A DNA stretch of 64,000 bases from Ascarosepion bandense. Lineage: Eukaryota > Mollusca > Cephalopoda > Sepiida > Sepiidae. The notes beneath the pieces are model-generated. The model was not told the DNA's origin. It did not search any database and saw only the letters and a list, made by a program, of their open reading frames with translations. Positions 20,699 to 30,681 of this stretch are shown piece after piece; position 1 is the first letter of the stretch, and the number at the start of each line of letters is the position of its first letter. The stretch covers positions 6,687,001 to 6,751,000 of the forward strand of contig JBBBDQ010000750.1 of the NCBI GenBank assembly GCA_037127315.1, written 5' to 3'. The translations under genes and the position numbers were made by a program.

Positions 20699-20770
20699 CT
20701 CCCCGGCAGGGAATCAAACCCTGGTCTCCCGCGTGACAGGCGGGGATACTTACCACTATACTACTGAGGA
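20699..20770 (-). tRNA. tRNA-Asp (GTC), nearly intact
   Basis: Read on the - strand, 72 nt give a full cloverleaf. Box A is TAGTATAGTGG, the anticodon arm is CCCGC-CTGTCAC-GCGGG with anticodon GTC, the T arm is CAGGG/CCCTG, and the discriminator is G. Differences from canonical animal tRNA-Asp: an A6-C67 mismatch in the acceptor stem and TTTGA in place of TTCGA in the T loop (C56 lost), which weakens box B. No T4 terminator follows within about 15 nt (GCTTAATAACAA). It is therefore either a lone tRNA gene or a recent tRNA pseudogene. There is no intron. Confidence 0.75.
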
Positions 20771-20934
20771 ACAGAAATTAAGAAATCTTTTATGACTTAA
20801 TGAAGAAAATCCTGTTTTAGATCTTTTAAAATTGTGTTACTGAATTAAAAATACAGAACATTTTTTTCTAAATTGGCCACTATGTACAAAGTCTGATTGA
20901 AAGGTATTGGTAATAAAAGTTACAATGCATTAAT

Positions 20935-21185
20935 TTGACAATTAATTCCCTTCCGCATACTTGCTTCCCCGATGGCTACAATCTCCAGGAGTTTAAATGT
21001 AAGGTCAATAGACACCTCATAACACATGGACTTGCACCCATTCTCTCAAACACTCTTCCTATGTATCTCCTTACTCGTCTATCACCCTCCTTCTGACATT
21101 TCCTATATCCAATCGCTCTATGTAAGCCTCTGCGCTATAGTGGCAGTGGAATGTCTTGCTTGGGGTCAAATAATTAAAAAAAAAT
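20935..21185 (+). pseudogene. LINE 3' tail
   Basis: The end of the LINE found at 13446-13930 in the + orientation: CCCTTCCGCATACTTGCTT, GGAGTTTAAATGTAAGGTC, then the 3' untranslated part ending GTCTTGCTTGGGGTCAAATA and an A run. Confidence 0.7.
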
Positions 21186-21197
21186 CTCCTTTGAATA

Positions 21198-21842
21198 TGT
21201 TATGATGCCCTCCTACAAGAAATGGACTCTTCCTCTTGATATATATAAATTACCTGCGTGACTTCTAGAGAGCAGTTACGAGCAGTAACTGCCATTGTTA
21301 CTGTCAGCTCTCTGCCTTTGGGCGGAGTGCATTAACCCAGTTGTGGCTCCACCGAAGGGTAGAGTCATGACCGGGAAATATTAGACAGATATTTTTGGCC
21401 AAACTATATGGCCTGGAGGACCCACATTAAAAAGTCCTTGTAACTGCCATTGTCACTGTCAGATCTCTGACTTCAGGAGGAGAGTATTAACCAGATAGAG
21501 TCACGACTGGGGAAAATTAAACAGAAATGTTTGGCTGGACTATATGGCCTGGATAACTCACATTAAAAAGGCCTTGTGCCATATCTTGCCCTAGTGGGGG
21601 GGATTTAACTGAATACTGCATTTACAAGCAATCAATTACAGCAGTTAATGACAGCTACTAGTCAGGCAGTGTAATAATACCTTCAAACTTACTTATTTCT
21701 GTATTACTTATTAACACTTTTGAATATCTTGTTTCTTGTTGTACTTATACACTGTTTTGAACCCACCTTCTTGTTACGTGTCTTATTTCTGGCACAATCT
21801 GGTCACTACAACTTTGAGGTAAGTTTATACACAACTTCACAA
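21198..21842 (+). mobile_element. LTR with internal 155-bp duplication
   Basis: It begins TGTTATGATGCCCTCCTACA and matches the LTR at 14570 at both ends. In the middle, 21285-21590, there are two tandem copies of about 155 bp (TAACTGCCATTGT-ACTGTCAG ... ACATTAAAAAG-CCTTG) absent from the 14570 copy. Its right end is replaced by mariner sequence. Confidence 0.65.
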
Positions 21843-22390
21843 CAGATGTAGTCCCCTTCTGAAAATACACGGTACCGTTTCCATTGATAGAAGCATTTTT
21901 TGAACTTCATTTTTGGGATAGGGTGAAGCTGTCTCGTCACATTCTCTTGGCTTTCTTTGAGGTGGTGAAACCTTGTGCCTTTCAAGCGGGATTAGATTTT
22001 TTGAAAAAGAAAAAGTCCCAATGAGTAAGATTTAGGAAACATGTTGGTTATCAGATCTGGTGAATGTTGTGCTGCACAAGCCATGAGCACTGCTATAAAA
22101 GAAACGGGAGTGAGTAAGAATGCTATAATTTACTGTGTATATGCATGACGCGTGGATTGAATGGGATAACAGGAGAAGAGTTATTAAGAGTGACAGGGGA
22201 TACAGAGATGTGGAAGGCCGTGATTGCCTACTTCTTGAAGGGACATGGCACATAGAAGAAGAAGAAGAAGAAAAAGATATCCATGACAGAGTTCAAGGCC
22301 AGTTTGTGCCAAGTGGCTACATTCTGCATACTTTAGCTTAGTTACCATAGCAACAGTCCCGATACTTTTTGATCGGACCATGTGCAACCA
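21840..22390 (-). pseudogene. Mariner remnant with RTE tail inserted
   Basis: On the - strand 22000-21840 decodes to a mariner transposase C-terminus (the QENVTRQLHPIPK phrase, then FKKCFYQWKRY, then EGDY). A mariner-like end (CCGATACTTTTTGATCGGAC) lies at 22358-22378. Between them, 22150-22275 is an RTE 3' end ending in (GAA)n, so an RTE fragment landed inside the mariner. Confidence 0.6.
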
Positions 22391-22795
22391 ATTTCTGAGA
22401 TCAATGATTAAAAATGAATGTTGTAAGTCTTAAAGAGGAACACCCTTCCTCAAATTTCATTGATTGGTACTAAAAAATGACAAAGAACTTTGCCAAATAA
22501 CAGAAACCACATTAACTGAGGACTACCAACAGCGGTAACAATTAAAATGGATAACACCTATAACTCAAAAGGAAAATAATAACCTGATGAAGATGCTCAT
22601 ATTCTATACTATTAAGATTATGGTGGACACCCTCTCCTCATCAATACTGGAAAGAGCAATAATGGTAGATTTGAGAATCTTTCTTCCGGAAAAACTGTTT
22701 TGAGAGAAAGATTTTATAAATTTCAGCCAAAATCAACTCTAAATTTTCAGACAATAAATAACAAATGTTTCTTTATAAAGGGAATGGTTAATCAT
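22391..22795. other. No recognised feature
   Basis: AT-rich sequence with no clear family match. Confidence 0.4.
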
Positions 22796-22799
22796 ACCA

Positions 22800-23225
22800 C
22801 CATCATTCTTGTTCTTTTCCATGTACTGTGTCCCTTCAGAATGTAGGCGATCATGGGCTTGCTCCTGTCCCTTATTGCTCTTAATATTTTTTCTCTTGGT
22901 ATATCTCCTAAGCACCACTCTACCATCAATTTGCTCAAACCCATCAAATATGTCATGTGCTGCTTTCCTCTGTCTCTCTTTCCTTTTATCTGTCCTGTGA
23001 GTATTAGATTCTCCAAACCCTTCTTTCTCATTACATGTTTCAGAAACCTCAGCTATCTCTTCCTGATGCTAAGTATAAGTTTCCTTCTCTTTGCATCTTC
23101 TCCAACACTTTGTCATTGCTCATGTGCTCGATACATGGTATCCTCAGCATCCTTCTGTAGTACCACATTTCTGTTACTTCAAATCTCTTCCTCATCTTTG
23201 AAGAGATTGTCCACTACAACTACAT
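22800..23225 (-). pseudogene. RTE-type LINE 3' fragment
   Basis: The - strand encodes the family C-terminus in pieces: an LSIRKRQL-LGH-like stretch, RKKGLENLILTGQIKGKRDRG, YLMGLSKLMVEW, then PREKILRAIRDRSKPMIAYILKGH. Its 5' border (about 23225) is 236 bp upstream of DRC7 exon A. Confidence 0.8.
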
Positions 23226-23460
23226 ATACAACATTTAGAGTAATACAAGTTTCTAATGATTTTGTTTAATAAACCCTACTTGATTAGATCAAAATTGACA
23301 TAAGGAGTTTGATATGCATTTGAGTCATGCATTTTTGTATTAGCAGGGGCACTTCCTCTAGTTGGTCTGGAAGTGTGTTTGAAATTAATCGTTTATTGCA
23401 CCAAAATTTCTGTTTGGCTGAGAATTTCTAGTTGAATATATAAAAAGTTTCTCCTTTCAG

Positions 23461-23589
23461 TGACAAAATTGATTCAAGTGAATGAGTATTTTCTGAACCG
23501 GTCTGATCGACTACACACTCGAGAATACGATCATTGTAAATGTTGGGTCCATGAATATTTCCATGAAGGACGACCTAGATGCTTAAAAG
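23461..23589 (+). CDS. DRC7: DRC7 exon A (internal exon)
   Basis: DRC7 (CCDC135, FAP50 in Chlamydomonas) is a subunit of the nexin-dynein regulatory complex that links outer doublets and controls dynein in motile cilia and sperm tails. This 129-nt exon follows a pyrimidine-rich acceptor (CTCCTTTCAG) and ends before donor GTCAGT. It enters with two bases of a split codon and leaves with one (phase 1). The peptide contains NEYFLNRSDRL, then HEYFHEGRPRCLK, aligning with the stretch of animal DRC7 just before the conserved HSYK/HMYK motif. The first base of the next codon (G) joins AA from exon B to make Glu. A Helitron starts 25 bp past the donor. The preceding exon was not found and probably lies outside the window. 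Confidence 0.85.
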
Positions 23590-23614
23590 GTCAGTTTGAT
23601 TTTTAAATATCTGA

Positions 23615-24298
23615 TCTAAACTTATTTATAAATGAAACTTTCTCTGTGTGTGTGTGTGTGTCTGTGTGTTTGTGTGTGTCCGTTACCTATAGACTCTGAA
23701 AGGGCTGAAAATTTACACAGTTGTACTATAAGCGTCTGCAAGTGTTCTTAGCTAGGTTTTGTGTCGAGGTACCCCCGATAAATATCGAAAATCGATAATC
23801 GAAAAAAATCGGGTTATAGAAGGAGTGGTCTGATTTTAATCAAATTTGATACACTCATAGACAAAGACATAAGAAACGATATTCAGAAGTTTCAAGGTTG
23901 CAGTTCTTACAATAGTGCAGAAAATTGATAATATATATATATAAAAGGCAAGATGTTTGTGTGTGTGTTTGTTTATCTGTCTGTTTGTCTGTATTTTTTT
24001 CAGCCCTTTTATTTTAGTTTTTGCTTCAGGTTTGGCTCTATGTAGGTATAATTGTAGTTCATAGTCTCAGCCATGATACCATTTACTCAGAGGACTTATT
24101 TAGCCTTCAAAATTCAGTTTACGACAAAATTTGACTTATATCCATTCATTTTTCTTTCAGTCTACAGTTTTGCTTTAATTGGAAAGAACTATTGCTTTTT
24201 AGTCTTTCGTGCCAACGTCCAAAGAGTCTGAACTCTAGGACCATGTTTTAGTTTTAAAGCTTTCATTACACCCGAGCAATGCCGGGCTATACTGCTAG
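23615..24298 (+). mobile_element. Helitron (non-autonomous)
   Basis: It begins A|TCTAAACTTATTTATAAATG and ends in a GC-rich hairpin (CCCGAGCAATGCCGGG) a few bases before a terminal CTAG|T: a 5' TC, 3' CTAG end and insertion between A and T. There is a (GT)n tract near 23646-23680. A second 5'-like start (TATATATATATAAAAGGCAA) sits inside at about 23930. There is no Rep-helicase. It lies directly behind the exon A donor. Confidence 0.8.
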
Positions 24299-24554
24299 TG
24301 CATACATAAATGCAAGTAAATGTAATAATTATAATCAATAACAAATAATTAAGCAACCAATAATAAATAATATGTAAAGGATTAATAAATAACACTATAC
24401 AATTGCTAGAAATAACCGTTGTTTAGATCCAGAATTATTTCTAATCTATAGCCTCTAGAATAATTTGGAATATAACTGTTACTATCTACCCAGTAATCAT
24501 CAGGATAATACAACAGACCTTGTTAAATAGTTAATAAATAGTTGAGCTGAAATC

Positions 24555-24790
24555 CAACACACATGGCCTGAAGATTGCATTCAAGCATGAAACAACATGT
24601 ACCAAAACAAAATATCCCTTTCTGTATATTTTTGGAAGTTAAAGGAAACAAACAAAACTCCCAAAGTAAAATGGAAAATTCTGGCAAAGACAAGTTGTTC
24701 TATGACCTCTGCCCTCTGTGCCTGAATGAAAAGCTGCAGATTTTAAGGTTCCCTAAAAATAAAGAAATCATAGAGATGAATTGACCGTTT
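24555..24790 (+). pseudogene. Penelope-like GIY-YIG endonuclease C-terminal remnant
   Basis: A 69-codon open stretch contains DLCPLCLNEKLQILRFP followed by an NKEI phrase. The CPLC-EK-ILR arrangement is typical of the end of GIY-YIG nuclease domains of Penelope-like retroelements. The upstream catalytic part is missing. Confidence 0.55.
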
Positions 24791-25089
24791 TATGTAAACA
24801 TCGAAAACATTTTTCTTTAAAATTTAATTAATTACAATGTTTCATTTATAACTTATACTACAATATAACTTGAAAATTAAAACTATTCTACTAAAATAAA
24901 TGACCCATACAATACAATACTTATTTGGGTTTTTTTAAACTAGAATATACCTTAGTATACCATACTTATTTATTATTCTTATTCTAACCTAACATTCCAG
25001 CCCCTTTACTCATGAGGTAGTACAAAATCAAATTAAAAAAAAAAATCCAATCTGCTGTTAAAAATTGTCTATCCATTTAAATAATGTAT

Positions 25090-25800
25090 GGTCTTATAGT
25101 GGGTTGCTTATCTATTCTTTTCTGTTAGTAGTGGCGAGTCCATTCTAGTGAAGGGTAGTTGTATACTGTTGCAGATTAACAGAATTTGGCCTTGTTGTAG
25201 ATAGCCCACTATAAGTCATAAAATGATTACAAATCAAGAAAGGCAATTTGAGTAGAAAATAACATTTTATATATACACATATCAATTAATGTTTTTACAG
25301 TTGAAGTAATACATGAAGTATAGGTCCAACGGATGTTAAAATGTTCATGGCAATAAAATGCTGAAAGAGAATTAATGCTTAGGAATTTGGGAGCGTGTAA
25401 GTAAGGAATGGCTTTGATGTATTCGCTCCTTAGGTCAGGAGTTTTTGAGGCAGGGAAGAAGGAAAGAGGTAAGGGAGGCGAGTGTAGTAAACCGCTTGAC
25501 TTATGTCAAGGGGATATTAATTACTCTCTTCTCTTTGAGTCGGTCTGCCTGGCGATGCTTTCTGTATCTGCTTTTTATATCTTCTTTTTGGATCACAGCA
25601 GCTCATTTTGGGATTTTCACACTTGTATATGGCTTCCCATTGGCTGATAAATAAAATTTGCATCGGCTCACAAACTGGAAATGTGATATTTAATTAATTT
25701 TTAGTTTTCAGCCGGAACATCTGTGCGGAGCCGGCGACGCAGCAACAACTTTTGGTCATTTGCTTTTTGGTCATGAAAGCGCAAACATCTGGTCCATCAC
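25090..25800 (+). mobile_element. LTR plus leader (family L2)
   Basis: It matches 35855-36545 throughout. A possible U3 carries a TATA stretch (TTATATATACACA, 25269), an AATAAA polyadenylation signal lies at about 25650, and the LTR end is near GCCGGAACA (25712-25720). Both copies then share about 80 bp of leader (GGAGCCGG-G-C, TTTTGGTCATTTG, CAAACATCTGGTCC). A short inverted pair TATAGTGGG / CCCACTATA lies at its start. No coding region remains. Confidence 0.5.
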
Positions 25801-26039
25801 TGTGTATCTTACCCAGACAAAATTAAAATGACATGCCTTGATACCAGACCTTTCTGCTTTGTTTTGCAACCCAAATCTACAACTCCATAGTTATCTAATT
25901 CTCATTTTTGATTGAATAATATTGACACACCTACAAGCATATTCTCTTCTGACCCCTACTACTACTACCTCTTTAGTTTCTAAATAACCATGAATTCATT
26001 TTATATTTTCTAAAGAAATCATTTTCCAAATTCATTTTC

Positions 26040-26345
26040 AAATATCACCTGAAGAAGAACAGTATTGTTCTGAAACAAGAAAATTTTTGTGTAGTGATAT
26101 AATGTTTAATAAACCATTCTAAAAAAAAGTTTCAATATATATATATGCAAAAATATACTGAGTTATAATTTGAAGAAAGGAAAAGTATGATTAAGTAAAG
26201 AAGGAAAAAGTATATTTTTCTTGACTACACGTTTCATCCTATGACAAACTTTTCTAACTCTTTGTCTTGATAAAGTCTGTCACAGGATAAAATGTGTAGG
26301 TGAGAAAAATATGTTTTTCCTCTTGTCTTCATTATTTTATTATAT
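26040..26345. repeat. Short interspersed repeats with CTGAAGA/GAAAC motif and (TA)n
   Basis: CTGAAGA (26049-26055), a perfect stem AGAACA/TGTTCT, then GAAAC, followed downstream by a (TA) run. At 26160-26320 an inverted pair (GAAAAAGTATATTTTTC ... GAAAAATATGTTTTTCC) surrounds TCACAGGATAAAATGTG. These resemble the ends of retroelements elsewhere in the window. Confidence 0.4.
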
Positions 26346-26649
26346 ATATATATATATATATATATGAATAATAATTAGAGTGACAGAAAATTTAATACAT
26401 GTACATTATTATTGCCTGTGGTACAAGTTATATAAACAGCTAGAATTTGCAAAGCATAAAAATTTTCATTCTGTCTATAGATTACATATTTAAGTGATAC
26501 AGTTAATTGCTGATCGTCTGATAAGAAGCATTTTAAGTGCCTCTCTATAGTCAAATAATTTCAATGCTTCTTTATTATAAAACTGTTTTCAATGCATCTC
26601 TATGCTAAACTATTTTCAGTGCCTTTCTATAGTGAAATCATTAGCACTG

Positions 26650-27850
26650 CATCCTTATAGTAATATTACTTTAAGATACCTGACCTTTACCGAGGAGATA
26701 AAGATCAGGTGTTTTGGACTGAAAAAAATGGTAAGTACCTGCCACAAGTCTGCCCTATTTGTGAAGAATTTCCCACAAAGGTGGTTGTCCAAGAAATTGA
26801 AAAGGTGGTAATCTTTTGGTGCAAGGCCTGGAGAGTAAGTTGGATGGCACAGTGTTTCCAAGTGAAGTCACCATATTGTATCCCTGGCCATCCACACCAC
26901 ATGAGGCCTGGCATTGTCATGGAGAATTGTATACTCTTGTGACTAACTAATGCTGGCCACTACTTCAGAGCCTGTGACACATTCAAAATATTGCAATTAT
27001 AAGTCTGCAGAGGTGATGTGTCTCATTTTTGCATAGTACACCACTTGTCGACTAGTCCACTAGAGACAGAGCATGATCTTGCATGGGTGTAGAGGTTGTT
27101 TTGTGATGGGAGGCACAGGGCCCCATGGTGACAACCAATGCCTGGCATGCTTGGTAGTGTTATACAGGACCCACTTTCTGATTAAATATGCTCATGTTTC
27201 ATTGACGAGAAAGTAACTTGAAACAAGGTGTCACTCATTGTTGCTAGTTAGCTTCACACTTGCTCAACTTGTACACCTTCCCTATGCAGTGCAGGTGAAC
27301 TTTGACTGTTTCATAAAAAATCTGGATGTGTTCACCACAGGTTTGGCTATTGTCCTTAACTATGGTCACCTTTAGCACTTCATCATCCATCACCTGTAGC
27401 TGACCACTGGGTGGTTCATCATAAAGTTACAGGTTTCCTGATCTTAACTTCTAGATCCAAGGCCTGGGGGTACGTTCACTCAGAGCAATATCACCAAAGT
27501 GTGTGAGGTACCCACTTACTTAGCTTGTATGTTTTTGGCATGCAGTTGAAGTCTGACTGTTTTATCAGAAACTTGAATGTGTGCAGCAAGTTCACCAAAG
27601 GTTTATCTGTTATCCTCCTCTATGGCCACCTTCAAAGCCTCACCATTCAGAACTTGTGGCAAGACATTGTGGGGTTCCTCATATAGGGAAAGATCTCCTG
27701 ACTTGAATTTCTGGAAACAATGACTGGCAGTGCATTAACTCACAGCATTCTTTCTGTAAGCTTAACACATTTGATGACATGATATAGCTTTGGATAAGAC
27801 CACCTTGTTTTCACACCACAGCCAAAAAAGTGCTCAATACCACACAAGGT
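26650..27850 (-). pseudogene. Mariner transposase remnant with N-terminal duplication
   Basis: On the - strand, 27780-27530 encodes the N-terminal HTH region (FQKFKSGDLSLYEEP, PQVLNGEALKVAIEEDN, IQVSDKTV). A second, more decayed copy of the same segment follows at 27480-27280. Then come the catalytic LHDNARPHV phrase (about 26920) and a C-terminal YSPGLAP-DYHLF-like stretch (26840). It carries frameshifts and stops. The right end has an inverted-repeat end TTGTGTGGTATTGAGCAC (27831-27848). Confidence 0.65.
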
Positions 27851-28080
27851 CAGTCAGTCAGTTAAGTGCCATACGTGAAACATGCTTGAGAGACATGACT
27901 GACTGGACAGAAGATTATTTTGCAGTAGGCTGCCATTGCTTTCTGCGGTAGACTGGTTGCCAACCAAGGCTAAAGAACCCAATCTGTCCTGTTGTTTAAC
28001 CCATAAATGGAGGGAACAGACGGATTAATACCTTTCCCAAGGGTATTTGCATATAAGTGAATGCAAGGTAACAGAGCTAA
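27850..28080 (-). mobile_element. tRNA-derived SINE, head-truncated
   Basis: Reverse-oriented SINE from GGTCAGTCAGTTAAGTGCC to TAAGTGAATGCAAGG. It lies between two inverted copies of the mariner end (27824-27848 and 28106-28131). Confidence 0.85.
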
Positions 28081-28105
28081 ATATAAATATAATAATTTTT
28101 TTTAT

Positions 28106-28390
28106 TTGTGTGGTATTGAGCACCTTTTTATTTTTTTGGTGTAACTTTAGTAGTTTATTACTACAAGTTCCCTGTGTATGATATTTAAGCTCTGTTGAAT
28201 TGAGGTGTTGGGTGTCTTGATGGGATTAAGCATGTTTTAGACATTTTGTCTGTTGTTGCCTATATCACATGTTTTTCTATCAAATGCTTCAACTACCCTG
28301 ACTTTTCATTGGGCACTTTTTACACTGAAATTAAATTTTTTTCTTGTTAAAGGGTTCTTTTCTCTCCTCTCCTCTTGAAGCATTTAACAT
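28106..28390. other. Inverted mariner end and unassigned sequence
   Basis: 28106-28131 (TTGTGTGGTATTGAGCACC) is the reverse complement of the end at 27824-27848. What follows (to 28390) is AT-rich and matches nothing I recognise. Confidence 0.4.
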
Positions 28391-28391
28391 A

Positions 28392-29286
28392 TCACTCAAT
28401 AAGTCCCGGGCCTAACATATAGATGACACCACTAATAAGAAAAACATAATTTTTATGACGTACTAACCTTCAAATGGTATGTGACAAAATTTGGGCTCAA
28501 TCAGATTATTAGTTTAGTTCAAAGTGAGTTGTGCGTTTGCTCACAGTCAATCAAAAGCAACAATGCGGCGGCAATTCAGAGCATTGTTTGCAACTGTTTC
28601 AATGCAACAAGAAGGAGTTTTTGCATAAATATGCGACAATGGATGAAATACAGAACCCCCACTTCACTCTGGAGTCAAATTGGCAGTCAGCTGAGTGGAC
28701 AGCAACAGGTAAAATCCATCCAAAGAAGCCAAAGACACAAACATCAGCAGGCAAGGTTTTAGACTCCATATTTTGGGATGCACAAGGTATTTTGTTCATT
28801 GATTACTTTGAGAAAGGAATAACCATTGATAGCAAATATTATATAGCATTATTGGTGCATTTGAAGGAAGAAATCGTCAAAAAACGGCCACAAATGAAAA
28901 AGAAAAAGTTATCTTTCAACAAAACAACTCATTGTGTCACTGTGTCACAAGTCGATTGCAATGATGGCAAAAATACAAGAATTACACTTCAAATTTGTTC
29001 TGTATCCACTCTATTCTCCAGGTCTAGCCTCCAGCCACTACTGGCTGCTTGCAGATCTCAAACGGATGCTCCAGGGAAATAGATTTGGCTCCAATGAAGA
29101 AGTGATATCGGAAACTGAGGCGTATTTTAAGGTCAAAGTCAAATCGGTCTACAAAAAAGGAACTGAATTGTTAGAGAAGCGTTGGAATCAGTGTATCACC
29201 CTAGAATGAGACTATGTTTATGAATAAAGTTGAAGTTTGCCTAAAAGTTGTTGTTTTGTTAGTTAGGCCCAGGATTTATTGAGTGA
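28392..29286 (+). mobile_element. Mariner transposon, internally deleted
   Basis: Terminal inverted repeats of 25 bp (TCACTCAATAAGTCC-GGGCCTAAC and its partner) differ at two positions, and a TA lies at the left border (28390-28391; the right one is now TG). At 895 bp it is about 400 bp shorter than a usual mariner: the HTH N-terminus is missing. From QKQQC on, transposase is readable. The first catalytic Asp remains in YATMDE. The second region (QDNAPCH in the family) is changed, and the third Asp is replaced (SHYW for SDYW). There are frameshifts; it is inactive. Confidence 0.85.
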
Positions 29287-29289
29287 TGT

Positions 29290-29940
29290 GTTATTTATCT
29301 TGAGGTACTAGACAAAATCCAAAGAATCTGCAAGGTCATCAGATTTGACTTGGTATCTCAACTTCAGTCACTTTCTCACCAGCATGATGTGGCTTTCCTC
29401 TGTTTTTTCTACAAATATATTCATGGCAATTGCTCTGACAAGCTTTTTTATCTGGTCCACTTAATTTTAAGTGTGCTGCTGTGGTGCATTGGATATCGAC
29501 TTGGAATGAGAAATCGGGGAGCCAAGTTCAAATTCCAGTTGAATTCATTGCATTCACTTATGTGCAAATACTCTTGGGAAAGGTATTAATCCATCTCTTC
29601 CTTCCAGTTATGGGTTAAATAACAGGACAGATTGGGTTCTATAGCCTTAGCTGGCAACCAGCCTACCGCAGAAAGCAATGGCAACCTACTGTGGGATAAT
29701 CTTCCGCCCAGTCAGTCATGTCTCTTTCGAGACATGATCGCCCAAGCGTGTTTCATGTATGGCACTTAACTTACTGACTTGATTGACAGCTAGGTTGGAC
29801 CCTTTTCTTGCACTTCTTACCTGTGGAATTCCCTTCCATTTACTTGCTTTCCTGATAGCTGTAATGTCCAAAAACTTAAATGCGACATCAATCACCATCT
29901 TTTATCTTTTTGAATCCCATTCATTTTATTATATACCTGA
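29290..29940 (+). pseudogene. LINE C-terminal fragment split by a SINE
   Basis: 29290-29460 encodes LQSLSHQHDVAFLCFFYKYIHG, the same LINE as at 13582-13920. The match resumes at about 29790 (LWNSLPFTCFPDS-like, then KTLKCDIN). Between them sits the SINE at 29468-29780. Confidence 0.7.
29468..29780 (+). mobile_element. tRNA-derived SINE, full length
   Basis: Complete and well preserved: the head GTGCTGCTGTGGTGCATTGG, the body, a TTTCGAGACATGATCGCCC block and the CACTTAACTTACTGACTTG tail. It interrupts the LINE fragment. Confidence 0.9.
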
Positions 29941-30226
29941 TGATTGCATAGTGCATGAAACTCCAAGTTGTACCATTGACATAGAATAATATGTATATTT
30001 ATTAATATATAGTTAATACCCCTTTTATACCATATTGACCACTGTTTTATTAATACCTGAATAATATTTTTATATATAATATTTTTATATATAAAAATAT
30101 TATTCAGGTGTTAATAAAACAGTGGTCAATATAGTATAAAAGAGTTATTAACTATATATTAATAAATATACATATTATTCTATGTCAATGGTACAACTTG
30201 GAGTTTCATGCACTATGCAATCATCA
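29938..30226. repeat. Near-perfect 289-bp hairpin
   Basis: The left arm (29938-30070) and right arm (30090-30226) are reverse complements over about 135 bp with only a handful of differences, around a short AT-rich loop. The ends are TGATGATTGCATAG / CTATGCAATCATCA. It sits 456 bp upstream of exon B and would be transcribed in the DRC7 intron, giving a long duplex RNA. Confidence 0.9.
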
Positions 30227-30588
30227 AGTGGATATATATTATAAATTGACTATTTAAGAGATTTGAATTTAAGTTAACTCGATATTCATGGAAGTTAAGT
30301 CTTACAATGTTAGGGTATTAACTGTTTGATTTAAAAAGACAAAAATAACATTAAGATAGAAAAATTAAAAAATTAAAATTTTTAAATCTAAAATAAATAA
30401 CATCAGGTTGGGGAATTCATAATTATTAATAATAAATATTTACAGTGAAAAGAATGAAAGAAAGGAAAAGTAAGAAAGAAAGAAACACATGTGTAGGGGA
30501 ATCTATGTTAATCTGGGTCATTTTCTTCTCTGACAGCATGTGGTCATCAATTCATTTTTGTTTAGTAAAATGTACACAGATATGCATA

Positions 30589-30609
30589 CACACACACCTA
30601 TACACACAC

Positions 30610-30652
<43 letters not shown>
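30589..30652. repeat. (CA)n/(TA)n microsatellite near the exon B acceptor
   Basis: ACACACA and then about 20 TA units end 29 bp before the exon B acceptor. They occupy the zone where the branch point and polypyrimidine tract would lie; the remaining tract is TTATATGTTTTGTCTTTCAG. Confidence 0.9.
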
Positions 30653-30657
<5 letters not shown>

Positions 30658-30681
30658 TCATTTATATGTTTTGTCTTTCAG

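Noticed and set aside
22581..22605. CTGATGAAGATG as a hammerhead core
   Set aside because: Neither a pairing stem nor a GAAA follows.
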